From: Candidatus Flavonifractor intestinigallinarum
GTDB lineage: Bacteria > Bacillota > Clostridia > Oscillospirales > Oscillospiraceae
Assembly (NCBI GenBank): GCA_019119165.1
Contig: DWXO01000024.1
Span: 1 to 59,013 of the forward strand
DNA length: 59,013 bases
Direction: 5' to 3'
Part shown: positions 1 to 7,317 of the stretch, one piece after another
Numbering within the stretch: position 1 is the stretch's first letter
Layout of the letters: the number at the start of each line of letters is the position of its first letter
Notes under the pieces: model-generated
What the model was told of the DNA's origin: nothing
The model's database searches: none
The model's input: only the letters and a program-made list of their open reading frames with translations
Made by a program: the position numbers and the translations under genes

Positions 1-13
1 GCACGGGTCACCA
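1..13 (+). tRNA. 3' end of a tRNA cut by the window edge
   Basis: The first 13 bases end in a discriminator A plus CCA, preceded by ACGGGTC, which would be the 3' half of an acceptor stem. Five bases later tRNA-Lys(CTT) begins, so a tRNA array entering from the left is likely. A 5' strand GACCCGT is common in clostridial tRNA-Lys(UUU), which makes that a reasonable guess. The body of the gene is outside the window, so identity is not shown. Confidence 0.5.
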
Positions 14-18
14 AACCT

Positions 19-94
19 GCGCCTTTAGCTCAGCTGGTAGAGCAACTGACTCTTAATCAGTGGGTCCCCGGTTCGAATCCGTGAAGGCGCACCA
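19..94 (+). tRNA. tRNA-Lys (anticodon CTT)
   Basis: A full cloverleaf is readable. The acceptor stem GCGCCTT pairs with AAGGCGC, the D arm carries AGCTCAGCTGGTAGAGC, and the anticodon stem ACTGA/TCAGT encloses the loop CTCTTAA. This gives anticodon CTT, which reads the lysine codon AAG. The T arm contains GGTTCGAATCC, and ACCA at the 3' end is genome-encoded. The gene lies between another tRNA end and a 5S rRNA gene. Confidence 0.96.
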
Positions 95-131
95 TTCTCT
101 ATGGAGCGTCTACGCGGCGCTCCATAGAGAA
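95..131 (+). other. Perfect 14-bp inverted repeat after tRNA-Lys
   Basis: TTCTCTATGGAGCG and CGCTCCATAGAGAA form a perfect 14-bp stem around a 9-base loop, starting right after the tRNA CCA end. No T-run follows, so it is not a standard intrinsic terminator. It may be a processing hairpin between tRNA and 5S rRNA or a remnant of a small extragenic repeat. Its function is unknown. Confidence 0.5.
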
Positions 132-202
132 CCCCTTAAAATTTAGACTTACCTGATGAGAAAGACGGTAAGGAGAGAAAAGTTCAGTTGAAGTTTTCTT
201 TG

Positions 203-230
203 CTTACTTTCTTTTTCAAAAGAAAGTAAG
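203..230 (+). repeat. AT-rich perfect palindrome before 5S rRNA
   Basis: Two 13-base arms, CTTACTTTCTTTT and its complement, are separated by only TC, immediately upstream of the 5S rRNA. Its base composition is very unlike the GC-rich surroundings. It could be a 5S precursor processing stem, a terminator acting on either strand, or an extragenic palindromic repeat. Confidence 0.45.
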
Positions 231-231
231 T

Positions 232-346
<115 letters not shown>

Positions 347-352
347 GAAGAG

Positions 353-378
353 CGGACAGCTTAGGCTGTCCGTTTTTT
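353..378 (+). terminator. Intrinsic terminator of the 5S/tRNA unit
   Basis: The stem CGGACAGC/GCTGTCCG with loop TTAG is followed by six T residues. It lies just past the 5S rRNA and should end plus-strand transcription of the tRNA-5S unit. Confidence 0.88.
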
Positions 379-438
379 GCTGTCTTAATATGACCTGACC
401 TATGGAATTGCGGTTTTATGGGTAGTATCAAGAAATGG

Positions 439-465
439 AAGGCCCCCGCCATTGGCGGGGGCCTT
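439..465 (-). terminator. Hairpin downstream of the hnd operon
   Basis: AAGGCCCCCGCC and GGCGGGGGCCTT form a perfect 12-bp stem with a 3-base loop, 22 bases past the hndD stop. On the minus strand it is followed by a mixed T-rich stretch rather than a clean T-run. The position makes it the likely end of the hnd transcript. Confidence 0.6.
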
Positions 466-487
466 CGTCTGTATTCTGTATTGCGTT

Positions 488-2242
488 TTATACCCGATAG
501 CGCTTCTGCTTGATGTAGGAGCAGTGGAGCAGGGCGTGGGCCAGGGGGCTGCCGGGCTCGCCCAGATAGCTGTGGTAGACGGTCTGTACCACCGGATTCT
601 TGTGGCTGCGGCGGTACTCCATGTCCTGATCCTGCTTGTAGAGAGCGGCGGCCCGCAGGGCTTTGATGTCGGTAAAGTTACGCACGTCGGCGTGCTGGAT
701 GGGTTGTCCGCCGCCGTTGATGCAGCCGCCGGGACAGGCCATAAACTCCACAAAGTCGTAATTCAGAGTGCCGTCCTTGATGCCGTCCAGCACCAGCTTC
801 ACGTTGTGAAGGCCGGAGGCCACGCACACACGAACGGTGCGGCCGGGCAGCTCATAGCTGGCCTCCTTGACGCCCTCCATACCACGGACCTCGTAGTACT
901 CCAGGGGAGCCATACCGTCGCCGGTCAGTTCCTCCACCACGGTGCGGAGAGCCGCCTCCATGACGCCGCCGGAGGCACCGAAGATGGTGGCGGCGCCGGT
1001 GGAGATGCCAAGCATCTCGTCAAATTCGCCGTCAGGTAGGTGATCGAAGAGCATACCGGCCTGGGTGATCATGCGGCCCAGCTCCCGGGTGGTGAGGGAC
1101 ACGTCCACCGGCATACAGCCGTTGGGCAGCCGCTGCTCCTCTCGGCGGACCTCGTACTTTTTGGCGGTGCAGGGCATGATGGAGACCACGAAGATATCGT
1201 GGGGGTCAATGCCCGCCTGCTCAGCATAGTAGGTTTTGACCAATGCGCCGAACATCTGCTGAGGAGAGCGGCAGGTGGATACGTTGCGGATCATTTCGGG
1301 GGCGTGCTGCTCCATGTACCGGATCCAGCCGGGGGAGCAGGAGGTGATGAGGGGGAGCACCCCGTCGCCGCGCAGCCGGTGGAGGAACTCGGTGCCTTCC
1401 TCCATGATGGTGAAGTCGGCGGCGGTGTCCACGTCGAACACCTTGTCAAAGCCCAAACGGCGGAGCGCGGTGACCATCTTGCCCTCCACGTTGGTGCCGA
1501 TGGGCAGGCCGAAGCACTCTCCCAGGGTGACTCGGATGGAGGGAGCGGGACCCACCACAACGTGCTTGGTGGGATCGGCCAGGGCGGCCAGCACCTGGGC
1601 GGTGTCGTCCTTTTCAGACAGCGCGCCGGTGGGGCAGGCCACAATGCACTGGCCGCAGGACACGCAGTCCACCTCGTTCAGGTCACGGTCGAAGGCACAG
1701 CCGATGTGAGTGGCAAAGCCACGGTCGTTGGGGCCGATGACGCCCACCTCCTGGGTGGCCCGGCACACAGCGGTGCAGCGGCGGCAGAGGACGCACTTGG
1801 AGTTGTCCCGCACCAGATGGGGGGCGGAATCCTCGATCTGAGGATACATATTGTCACTGGCGTAACGCACCGCGTCAATGCCCAGATCAGCGGCCAGCTG
1901 GCGCAGCTCGCAGTGGCTGTTGCGGGCGCAGGTCAGGCAGTCCATGCGGTGGTTGGAGAGGATTAGCTCCAGGGTGAGCTGGCGGGATTTCCGGACCCGC
2001 TCCGTGTTGGTGTACACCTCCATGCCTTCGGCCACGGGGTAGACACAGGAGGCCACCAGGCTCTTGGCACCCTTGACCTCCACCACGCAGATGCGGCAGG
2101 CGCCGATCTCGTTGATGTCCTTCAGAAAGCACAGAGAAGGAATGTTGAAGCCCGCGGAACGGGCGGCTTCCAGCACCGTGGTCCCGGCGAGAACGGTGAC
2201 GGGAATATCGTTGATGCGCAGAGATACCATCTTTTCGTCCAT
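488..2242 (-). CDS. hndD: [FeFe] hydrogenase catalytic subunit, HndD/HydA type
   Basis: 584 aa. This is the H2-forming subunit of a cytoplasmic NAD(P)-linked hydrogenase. The N-terminus is a [2Fe-2S] ferredoxin domain (Cys38, 49, 52, 66). A His-Cys [4Fe-4S] region (His98, Cys102, 105, 111) and two [4Fe-4S] ferredoxin clusters (Cys150-160 and Cys193-203) follow. The H-cluster domain has TSCSPGW (about 301), MPCTAKKYE (about 357) and [12 protein letters not shown] (about 501), and a small-subunit-like tail ends the protein. The ATG at 2242 is chosen over the longer frame at 2317 because it has GGGAGG at good spacing; the longer form would overlap hndC. It is the last gene of the operon. With HndC and HndA, electron bifurcation between ferredoxin and NAD(P)H is likely but not provable from sequence. 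Confidence 0.95.
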   Translation of the reverse strand: MDEKMVSLRINDIPVTVLAGTTVLEAARSAGFNIPSLCFLKDINEIGACRICVVEVKGAKSLVASCVYPVAEGMEVYTNTERVRKSRQLTLELILSNHRMDCLTCARNSHCELRQLAADLGIDAVRYASDNMYPQIEDSAPHLVRDNSKCVLCRRCTAVCRATQEVGVIGPNDRGFATHIGCAFDRDLNEVDCVSCGQCIVACPTGALSEKDDTAQVLAALADPTKHVVVGPAPSIRVTLGECFGLPIGTNVEGKMVTALRRLGFDKVFDVDTAADFTIMEEGTEFLHRLRGDGVLPLITSCSPGWIRYMEQHAPEMIRNVSTCRSPQQMFGALVKTYYAEQAGIDPHDIFVVSIMPCTAKKYEVRREEQRLPNGCMPVDVSLTTRELGRMITQAGMLFDHLPDGEFDEMLGISTGAATIFGASGGVMEAALRTVVEELTGDGMAPLEYYEVRGMEGVKEASYELPGRTVRVCVASGLHNVKLVLDGIKDGTLNYDFVEFMACPGGCINGGGQPIQHADVRNFTDIKALRAAALYKQDQDMEYRRSHKNPVVQTVYHSYLGEPGSPLAHALLHCSYIKQKRYRV

Positions 2243-2256
2243 GTCCGTTCCCTCCC

Positions 2257-4059
2257 TTACTGCTTGCTGATGGCGCCAAAGCGGCAGTGATCCATACAGG
2301 CGCCGCACTTGATGCACTTGGACTGGTTGATGATATGGGGCGCCCGCACCGCGCCGGAGATGGCGCCGGTGGGACAGCCCTGGGCGCAGCGGGTACAGCC
2401 CTTACACTTGGCGGGGTCCACCACATACTGGATCAGGGCCTTACACACGCCGGCGGGGCAGCGCTTCTCGTAGATATGGGCCTCGTACTCCTCCCGGAAG
2501 TGCTTCAGGGTGGAGAGCACCGGGTTGGGGGCGGTCTGGCCCAGGCCGCACAGGGCGGACTGCTTGATGTGGTTGCACAGCTCCTCGATGGTGTCCAGAT
2601 CCTCCGGTTCGCCGTTGCCCTCGGTGATCTTGGTCAGCAGGCCCAGCAGCCGCTTGGTGCCGATCCGGCAGGGGGCGCACTTGCCGCAGGACTCATCCAC
2701 GATGAACTCCAGATAGAACTTGGCAATGTCCACCATGCAGTTGTCCTCGTCCATGACGATGAGGCCGCCGGAGCCCATCATGGAGCCGATGGAGGCCAGG
2801 GACTCGTAGTCGATGGGGGTGTCGATGAGGGAGGCGGGAATACAGCCGCCGGAGGGGCCGCCGGTCTGGGCGGCCTTGAACTTCTTGCCGCCGGGGACGC
2901 CGCCGCCGATGTCCTCCACCACGGTACGCAGGGTGGTACCCATGGGGACCTCCACCAGGCCGGTGTTGGTGATCTTGCCGCCCAGGGCGAACACCTTGGT
3001 GCCCTTGCTCTTCTCGGTACCGATGGCGGCGAAGGCCTCGGCTCCATGGTTAAAGATCCAGGTGATGTTGGCGTAGGTCTCCACGTTGTTGAGCAGGGTG
3101 GGCCGGTCAAACAGACCCTTTACAGCGGGGAAGGGGGGACGGGTCTTGGGCTCGCCCCGGTGACCCTCGATGGAGCGCATGAGGGCGGTCTCCTCGCCGC
3201 AGACGAAAGCGCCGGCGCCCAGCCGCAGCTCCAGGTCGAAGTCAAAGCCGGAGTCAAAGATGTTTTTGCCCAGCAGGCCGTACTCCTTGGCCTGGCCAAT
3301 GGCGGTCTCCAGCCGCTTGACGGCGATGGGATACTCGGCACGGACGTAGATGTAGCCCTGATGGGCGCCTACGGCGTAGCCGGCGATGGTCATGGCCTCG
3401 ATGATGGTGTGGGGATCGCCCTCCAGCACGGAGCGGTCCATAAAGGCGCCGGGGTCGCCCTCGTCGGCGTTACAGCAGACGTATTTCACACCGTCGGGGC
3501 TCACTGCGTTGGCGGTAAACTGCCACTTCAGGCCGGTGGGGAAGCCGGCGCCGCCGCGGCCACGAAGGCCGGAGGCCAGCACGGTGTCGATGACCTGCTG
3601 GGGCGGCATCTGCTCGGTGAGGATCTTGCCCAGAGCGGCGTAGCCGTCCACGCCGATGTACTCGTCGATGCTCTCCGGGTTGATGACGCCGCAGTTGCGC
3701 AGGGCGATGCGCTGCTGGTGCTTATAGAACTGAGTCTCGGTCAGAGAGGTGACGGCCCCCTCCTCGCTGGCGCTCTTGTTGAGCAGGCGCTTGACGATAC
3801 GGCCCTTGACGATGTGCTCGGAGACGATCTCCTCCACGTCGTCCACGGTGACGTGGGTATAGCAGGCTCCTTCCGGATAGATGGTGACGATGGGACCCAG
3901 GGCGCACAGGCCGAAGCAGCCGGTACGGACCACCTTGGCCTCCTTCTCCATGCCCTGCGCCACCAGCTGCTTCTCAAACTCCTCGATGATTTTCAGGCTG
4001 TTGGAGGAGGAGCAGCCGGTACCGGTGCAGACCAGGATGTGAGAACGGATAAAACTCAT
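2257..4059 (-). CDS. hndC: NAD(P)H-binding flavoprotein subunit of hydrogenase, HndC/NuoF type
   Basis: 600 aa. This subunit binds FMN and NAD(P)H and links the nucleotide to the iron-sulphur chain of HndD. A thioredoxin-like [2Fe-2S] domain at the N-terminus uses Cys11, Cys16, Cys48 and Cys52. A NuoF core follows, with the glycine-rich GLRGRGGAGFPTG, then the NuoF [4Fe-4S] motif SCGKCAPCRIGTKR. A C-terminal 2x[4Fe-4S] ferredoxin has CKGCTRCAQGCP and CIKCGACMDHC. This fused architecture is typical of bifurcating hydrogenases (HydB/HndC). AAGGGAGGG precedes the ATG, and hndD starts 14 bases after its stop. Respiratory complex I is excluded by the hydrogenase neighbours. Confidence 0.95.
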   Translation of the reverse strand: MSFIRSHILVCTGTGCSSSNSLKIIEEFEKQLVAQGMEKEAKVVRTGCFGLCALGPIVTIYPEGACYTHVTVDDVEEIVSEHIVKGRIVKRLLNKSASEEGAVTSLTETQFYKHQQRIALRNCGVINPESIDEYIGVDGYAALGKILTEQMPPQQVIDTVLASGLRGRGGAGFPTGLKWQFTANAVSPDGVKYVCCNADEGDPGAFMDRSVLEGDPHTIIEAMTIAGYAVGAHQGYIYVRAEYPIAVKRLETAIGQAKEYGLLGKNIFDSGFDFDLELRLGAGAFVCGEETALMRSIEGHRGEPKTRPPFPAVKGLFDRPTLLNNVETYANITWIFNHGAEAFAAIGTEKSKGTKVFALGGKITNTGLVEVPMGTTLRTVVEDIGGGVPGGKKFKAAQTGGPSGGCIPASLIDTPIDYESLASIGSMMGSGGLIVMDEDNCMVDIAKFYLEFIVDESCGKCAPCRIGTKRLLGLLTKITEGNGEPEDLDTIEELCNHIKQSALCGLGQTAPNPVLSTLKHFREEYEAHIYEKRCPAGVCKALIQYVVDPAKCKGCTRCAQGCPTGAISGAVRAPHIINQSKCIKCGACMDHCRFGAISKQ

Positions 4060-4073
4060 CTCTTCACCCTCCC

Positions 4074-4442
4074 TTATTCGGCTGCGCCGATGGTGTACTC
4101 TTCCACCACCCGGCCGTTGACCAGATGCTCACTGACAAGGGAGGCTACCTTGTCGGGGGTCATCTTCACATAGGTGACCTTCTCCTGACCGGGCACATAG
4201 ACCTCCACAATGGGCTCCAGGCGGCAGACGCCGATGCAGCCGGTCTGGGACACCGTTACATTTTTCAGGTCCCGCTTGTTCACTTCCTCCAGCAGGGCGT
4301 TGAGGACAGGGCGGGCGCCGGCGGCGATGCCGCAGGTGGCCATGCCCACCACAACGCGGATGCGGTCGTCTCCCGAGTCCCGCAGATCGATCTGGCTGCG
4401 CATCCGATCCCGGATGGCCTGCAGTTCTGCAAGTGTTTTCAT
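4074..4442 (-). CDS. hndB: [2Fe-2S] thioredoxin-like hydrogenase subunit, HndB type
   Basis: 122 aa. It is a small electron-transfer subunit with the thioredoxin-like [2Fe-2S] fold. The visible cysteines are in MATCGIAAGA and in TGCIGVCRLEP, which suits the C-x(n)-C-x3-C arrangement of HndB-type proteins, where the first cysteine pair is not clear. It lies 14 bases upstream of hndC and overlaps the ATPase gene before it by 4 bases (ATGA), showing translational coupling. Its exact role in Hnd complexes is less well defined than those of A, C and D. Confidence 0.88.
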   Translation of the reverse strand: MKTLAELQAIRDRMRSQIDLRDSGDDRIRVVVGMATCGIAAGARPVLNALLEEVNKRDLKNVTVSQTGCIGVCRLEPIVEVYVPGQEKVTYVKMTPDKVASLVSEHLVNGRVVEEYTIGAAE

Positions 4443-4996
4443 GCTTTCATCCCCTTATTTTCTCGTAACAGCATTTCTTGTTCCTGGAGATAGTCCCTGA
4501 TCCAGAGGATGACCTCCGGTTCCGCCAGGGAGATCTCGGGTCCCAGCTGAGCCCGCAGTTCCTCTGTGGTCAGCTGGAAACGGTTGTTGTCAATGGTATG
4601 GACGTAGTGCAGCTCCAGCTGGGGCGTCCCCTGGAGTAGGAGCGTGATGGTGCCGGCCATATCACCCACCGGGGGGCAGTCGATATGGGCGGGGCGGAAC
4701 TGGGCGGTGACGGTGGTGCCCACGCCCTCCGTGCTGTCAATGGTCAGGCTGCCGCCGGTCTGCTCCACCGCCATACGCAGCAGTGGAATCCCCAGCCCCA
4801 TCTTTCTGGTGGTGCGGGTGGTGGTGAAGGGATCGCTGACCTGGGCCAGCAACTCCGGACTCATGCCCCTGCCGTTGTCCACGATGGTGAAGGTAATGGC
4901 CTCCGGCGTTTCCGACAGGGTGAGATCAACCAGAGTGGCCTTGGCGGAAATGGAGTTCTGGGCAATGTCCAGTATGTGGAGTGCAATTTCTTTCAC
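4439..4996 (-). CDS. Histidine-kinase-type ATPase inside the hydrogenase operon
   Basis: 185 aa with a GHKL/HATPase_c fold: an N-box-like start (LDIAQNSISAKAT), the G1 box DNGRGM and the G2-like GLGIPLLRMAVEQTGG. There is no HisKA dimerisation domain and no sensor domain, so it is not a classical sensor kinase. ATPases of this type recur in clostridial hydrogenase operons, but their role there is not established; serine kinase or regulatory activity is a guess. The start is GTG at 4996 with GGAGG nearby. The gene overlaps hndB by 4 bases but is separated from hndA by a GC-rich repetitive spacer of about 180 bases. Confidence 0.82.
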   Translation of the reverse strand: MKEIALHILDIAQNSISAKATLVDLTLSETPEAITFTIVDNGRGMSPELLAQVSDPFTTTRTTRKMGLGIPLLRMAVEQTGGSLTIDSTEGVGTTVTAQFRPAHIDCPPVGDMAGTITLLLQGTPQLELHYVHTIDNNRFQLTTEELRAQLGPEISLAEPEVILWIRDYLQEQEMLLRENKGMKA

Positions 4997-5179
4997 GTCT
5001 CTTCGCCTCCGTGGTCGCGGCTCCTCCCCGCGGCTCCGCGCTTCATTGTCACGCTGCGCTCGCTTCGCGGCCGGGTCGCCTTCCCTGCGACTCGGGCTGG
5101 TCTGCGGGCCGCAAAGCGGCCCTGCGCTCGCCCTCGCTTCGGTGCAGGCTCCCCTGCTCAGCGGCTCCGCGCTTCTTTT
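4997..5179. repeat. GC-rich extragenic element between hndA and the ATPase gene
   Basis: This 183-base spacer has no plausible gene. It contains the direct repeat GCGGCTCCGCGCTTC twice (near 5029 and 5161) and related CGCTCGC..TTCG-type words between them, with many short inverted repeats. The other genes of this operon are 14 bases apart or overlap, so the spacer looks like an inserted extragenic repeat. On the RNA it would form a highly structured region inside the hnd transcript. Confidence 0.55.
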
Positions 5180-5674
5180 TTACTTATACATATCCAGAAT
5201 GGGGCCCACCTGGTCGGGGGTGAGGCGGCCGTACACGTCGTTGTTGATCATCATGACCGGGGCCAGGCCGCAGGCGCCCACGCAGCGGCAGGAGTCCAGA
5301 GAGAACTTGCCGTCGGCGGTGATGGAGCCGGGGACGATGCCCAGCTTCTGCTCCACCGCGTTCAAAATGGCGGCGGCGCCCTTGACGTAGCAGGCGGTGC
5401 CCAGACAGACCGAGATCTGATACTTGCCCTTGGGGTTCAGGGTAAACTGGGCATAAAAAGAGGCCACCCCGTACACTTCGGACAGCGGAATCTCCAGCCC
5501 TTCCGCCACGATGATCTGGACCTCCTCGGGCAGATAGCCGAAGATTTCCTGGGCGGCCTGGAGAACAGGCATGGTAGCGCCTGGCTGTCCCTTGTGCTCG
5601 GCGATGACCTTCCGCAGGCGTTCTTCCTGCTCAGGTGTCCCACGATAGGGGACCACAGTCTTGCAGTTTGGCAT
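5180..5674 (-). CDS. hndA: NuoE-like [2Fe-2S] hydrogenase subunit HndA
   Basis: 164 aa, the 24-kDa-type subunit that carries one [2Fe-2S] cluster next to the flavin subunit. The four ligands are visible as CLGTACY (first pair) and CRCVGACGLAP (second pair), with the family core GYLPEEV and VYGVASFYAQF before them. The length is normal for NuoE/HndA. It is the first gene of the hnd operon, directly behind a strong minus-strand promoter, with GAAAGGAAGG as ribosome binding site. Confidence 0.95.
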   Translation of the reverse strand: MPNCKTVVPYRGTPEQEERLRKVIAEHKGQPGATMPVLQAAQEIFGYLPEEVQIIVAEGLEIPLSEVYGVASFYAQFTLNPKGKYQISVCLGTACYVKGAAAILNAVEQKLGIVPGSITADGKFSLDSCRCVGACGLAPVMMINNDVYGRLTPDQVGPILDMYK

Positions 5675-5702
5675 AGGTGCGTCCTTCCTTTCTGAAACAA
5701 TT

Positions 5703-5713
5703 AGTTTAGTTTT
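5703..5713. promoter_or_regulatory. Candidate operator downstream of the hndA promoter
   Basis: AGTTTAGTTTT (plus strand) lies 14 bases downstream of the hndA -10 box. The reverse complement of the same 11-base word lies at exactly 14 bases from the -10 box of the second hydrogenase promoter (9469-9479). The shared word and spacing suggest a common regulator. No known operator is matched with confidence. Confidence 0.4.
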
Positions 5714-5727
5714 ACTTTCAAGGCACT

Positions 5728-5755
5728 ATTATAGCGAAAAAAAGCCGGTTGTAAA
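5728..5755 (-). promoter_or_regulatory. Promoter of the hnd operon
   Basis: Read on the minus strand: -35 TTTACA, 16-bp spacer, -10 TATAAT, about 50 bases before the hndA start. It is close to the SigA consensus and lies in an AT-rich island. Confidence 0.82.
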
Positions 5756-5824
5756 GAGTTTCCATGGTTAAAAATACAAAACTATATAGTTTAAATTGAA
5801 GTATTGCACAAAAAGGATGGGAGT

Positions 5825-5894
5825 AAAAAACAGCCCTGTTGTTACATCGGTACTTTTTCTGATCAGGAGAAAATACGGATGGGGCCAACAGGGC
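5825..5894 (-). terminator. Long imperfect hairpin terminator after the PHP gene
   Basis: On the minus strand, GCCCTGTTG pairs with CAACAGGGC across about 44 bases. The inside pairs further (CATCCGTA with TACCGATG with one mismatch, TTTTCT with AGAAAA). The outer stem is followed by TGTTTTTTA. This fits a terminator for the PHP gene and separates it from the hnd promoter. Its size leaves room for an attenuator or small-RNA role. Confidence 0.68.
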
Positions 5895-5963
5895 AAGCAG
5901 TTACTTTATGGAAAGTATAGCACATCAAACTACTGTTGTAAAGAAAGTTATCCCGGGACGGAT

Positions 5964-6674
5964 TTACACTCGGCAGGCCAGGCGCTGGATCACGGCCTGA
6001 GGGGTACATTCCGGAAGATCCAGCATATGCTCCGCGCCCCACACCTGATCCAGGTAGTGGGCGTCGGAATTGGTAAGCAGCAGCAGGTCCTTCAGATCGG
6101 GCCGCCGGGCCAGCTCCGGGGGACAGCGGTGGGACAGCTCGGCGGCGGAAAATCCCAGGTCAGGGTCCCACAGCCCCAGCACGCTCAGCAGGGAGAAGGA
6201 GGGACGGTCGATGTGGGAGGGGAAGGCGGCGCCGCCCCACTGGGTTACCAGCCGGGGAACCTCAGAAAGGGGAATGTCGGTGCATCCGGACAGGAAGGCG
6301 GTCTCCACCCCCAGAATGCCGTCCCCGTCGTCCATCCGCAGCTGTTTGCCAAACCGGTCGGGATTGTTGCGGATAGGAGGGAGGTGCCTGGCGATCTCGC
6401 TGGAAAAGGCCTCCGCCCGCTCCGGGTCGGGGAAGAGGCAGACCACATGGATCTCCTCCTGGGTACACAGCTCCATACCGGCCAGGGCGGTGAGGCCGTG
6501 GGCCTGGGCGGCCCGGCAGAAGGAGGCGCAGTTGCCGCAGCTGTTGTGGTCGGTGAGGGCCACGATCTCCAGCCCGGCCAGGGCGCACATGGCGGCCAGA
6601 TTGGCGGGGGTCATCTCGTCGCTGCCGCAGGGCGACAGACAGGAGTGTAAATGTAGGTCATAATAAAACTGCAC
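5964..6674 (-). CDS. PHP-domain metal-dependent phosphoesterase
   Basis: 236 aa. The PHP fold is shown by the N-terminal YDLHLHSCLSPCG (metal-binding His-x-His), ALTDHNSC, GMELCTQEE, the internal SHIDRPS and the C-terminal LLLTNSDAHYLDQ. PHP proteins hydrolyse phosphoester bonds such as histidinol phosphate or nucleotides; the substrate here is unknown. The start is GTG at 6674, eight bases after GGGGG. PHP genes often travel with DRTGG, ATPase and divergent hydrogenase genes, as here. A truncated copy of its own 5' end lies about 210 bases upstream. Confidence 0.88.
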   Translation of the reverse strand: MQFYYDLHLHSCLSPCGSDEMTPANLAAMCALAGLEIVALTDHNSCGNCASFCRAAQAHGLTALAGMELCTQEEIHVVCLFPDPERAEAFSSEIARHLPPIRNNPDRFGKQLRMDDGDGILGVETAFLSGCTDIPLSEVPRLVTQWGGAAFPSHIDRPSFSLLSVLGLWDPDLGFSAAELSHRCPPELARRPDLKDLLLLTNSDAHYLDQVWGAEHMLDLPECTPQAVIQRLACRV

Positions 6675-6724
6675 GGAGATGCCCCCTTTTGGACATAGAG
6701 AGATATACGGGTCTGTCGCCCGTC

Positions 6725-6835
6725 CGCGCCGCAGGCGCGTCCAAGCGTTTTTACCGCAGGTAAAAACCTTGCCGCAGGGCGGATTTATTCCGCCCGAGGA
6801 AGTGAAAAAAGGGACCCCCGCGGGGCTGTCGCCCC
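6725..6835. repeat. Array of tandem short hairpins, three with GCA loops
   Basis: Three consecutive inverted repeats share a GCA triloop: CGCGCC-GCA-GGCGCG (6725-6739), GTTTTTACC-GCA-GGTAAAAAC (6747-6767) and GCC-GCA-GGGC (6771-6780). Next come GGGCGGA/TCCGCCC (6777-6795) and an imperfect CCCCGCGGGGC hairpin near 6810-6835. The array lies between the PHP gene and the truncated PHP copy. Nothing coding is visible in most of it. It resembles a composite extragenic repeat. Confidence 0.6.
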
Positions 6836-6883
6836 GTGGGGTGACAGGCAGGAATGTAAATGCAGGTCATAATAAAATTGCAA
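6785..6883 (-). pseudogene. Truncated duplicate of the PHP gene 5' end
   Basis: Read from TTG at 6883, the frame begins LQFYYDLHLHSCLSP, identical in protein to the first 15 residues of the intact PHP gene apart from the start residue. The upstream GGGGG ribosome binding site is also duplicated. It then departs into the hairpin array and stops after 32 codons. Within the matching codons the differences are synonymous (for example CTA/CTG, CAC/CAT, TGT/TGC), so the copy seems to have diverged while still coding, then lost its body. No functional domain remains. Confidence 0.72.
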
Positions 6884-6912
6884 AGAGATCCCCCTTTCCA
6901 GTCATCATAAGA

Positions 6913-7248
6913 TTAGGCCAGCAGCTGACCCAGCCGGCAGGCGGCGGCAAAGGTGTCCAGGCCAACCCCCAGCAGGTTGACCTCTTTTTCCTGGGCGCGG
7001 CGGAGCAGGTCGGCGTCGGGCTGGACCCCCTCGGTGAGGATCACGCAGGAGACATCGGCCATCAGTGCCACAGCGGCCACGTTCTGGTTGGACATAATGG
7101 TGAGCCAGGCGCAGTCCTGGCCGGCCCGGCCCATGACCCAGCTGAGCAGATCGCCCACATAGCCGCCGCTCACCGGCCGCTCCGGCTGGGCCAGGTGGAA
7201 GGCCGTCAGGCCCATGGAATGGATCAATTCCTGTACAGTCATTGTCAT
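6913..7248 (-). CDS. DRTGG-domain protein (second copy)
   Basis: 111 aa. It resembles a stand-alone DRTGG domain, a small ligand-binding-like module also found in phosphotransacetylases and CBS proteins. The sequence has the family features GGYVGDLLSWVMGRA, MSNQNVAAVALMADVSCVILTEG and the C-terminal VNLLGVGLDTFAAA. A GGAGGAGG ribosome binding site precedes the ATG. It lies downstream of the divergent hydrogenase gene, with a terminator-like hairpin between. A sensory or regulatory partner role is inferred from context. Confidence 0.8.
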   Translation of the reverse strand: MTMTVQELIHSMGLTAFHLAQPERPVSGGYVGDLLSWVMGRAGQDCAWLTIMSNQNVAAVALMADVSCVILTEGVQPDADLLRRAQEKEVNLLGVGLDTFAAACRLGQLLA

Positions 7249-7271
7249 ATGCCTCCTCCATTTGGTGAAAC

Positions 7272-7311
7272 AAAAGGGCGCGTTACAGAGAAGGATTTCT
7301 GCAACGCGCCC
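7272..7311 (-). terminator. Hairpin between the divergent hydrogenase and the DRTGG gene
   Basis: On the minus strand GGGCGCGTT and AACGCGCCC enclose 18 bases, and TTTTG follows. It is 7 bases past the hydrogenase stop. It may reduce, rather than abolish, transcription into the DRTGG and PHP genes, since no separate promoter is obvious. Confidence 0.62.
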
Positions 7312-7317
7312 AATGGT

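Noticed and set aside
5816-5900. Small gene or riboswitch between the PHP and hndA genes
   Set aside because: The plus-strand frame is a shadow, and the structure is better explained as a minus-strand terminator with a T-run.
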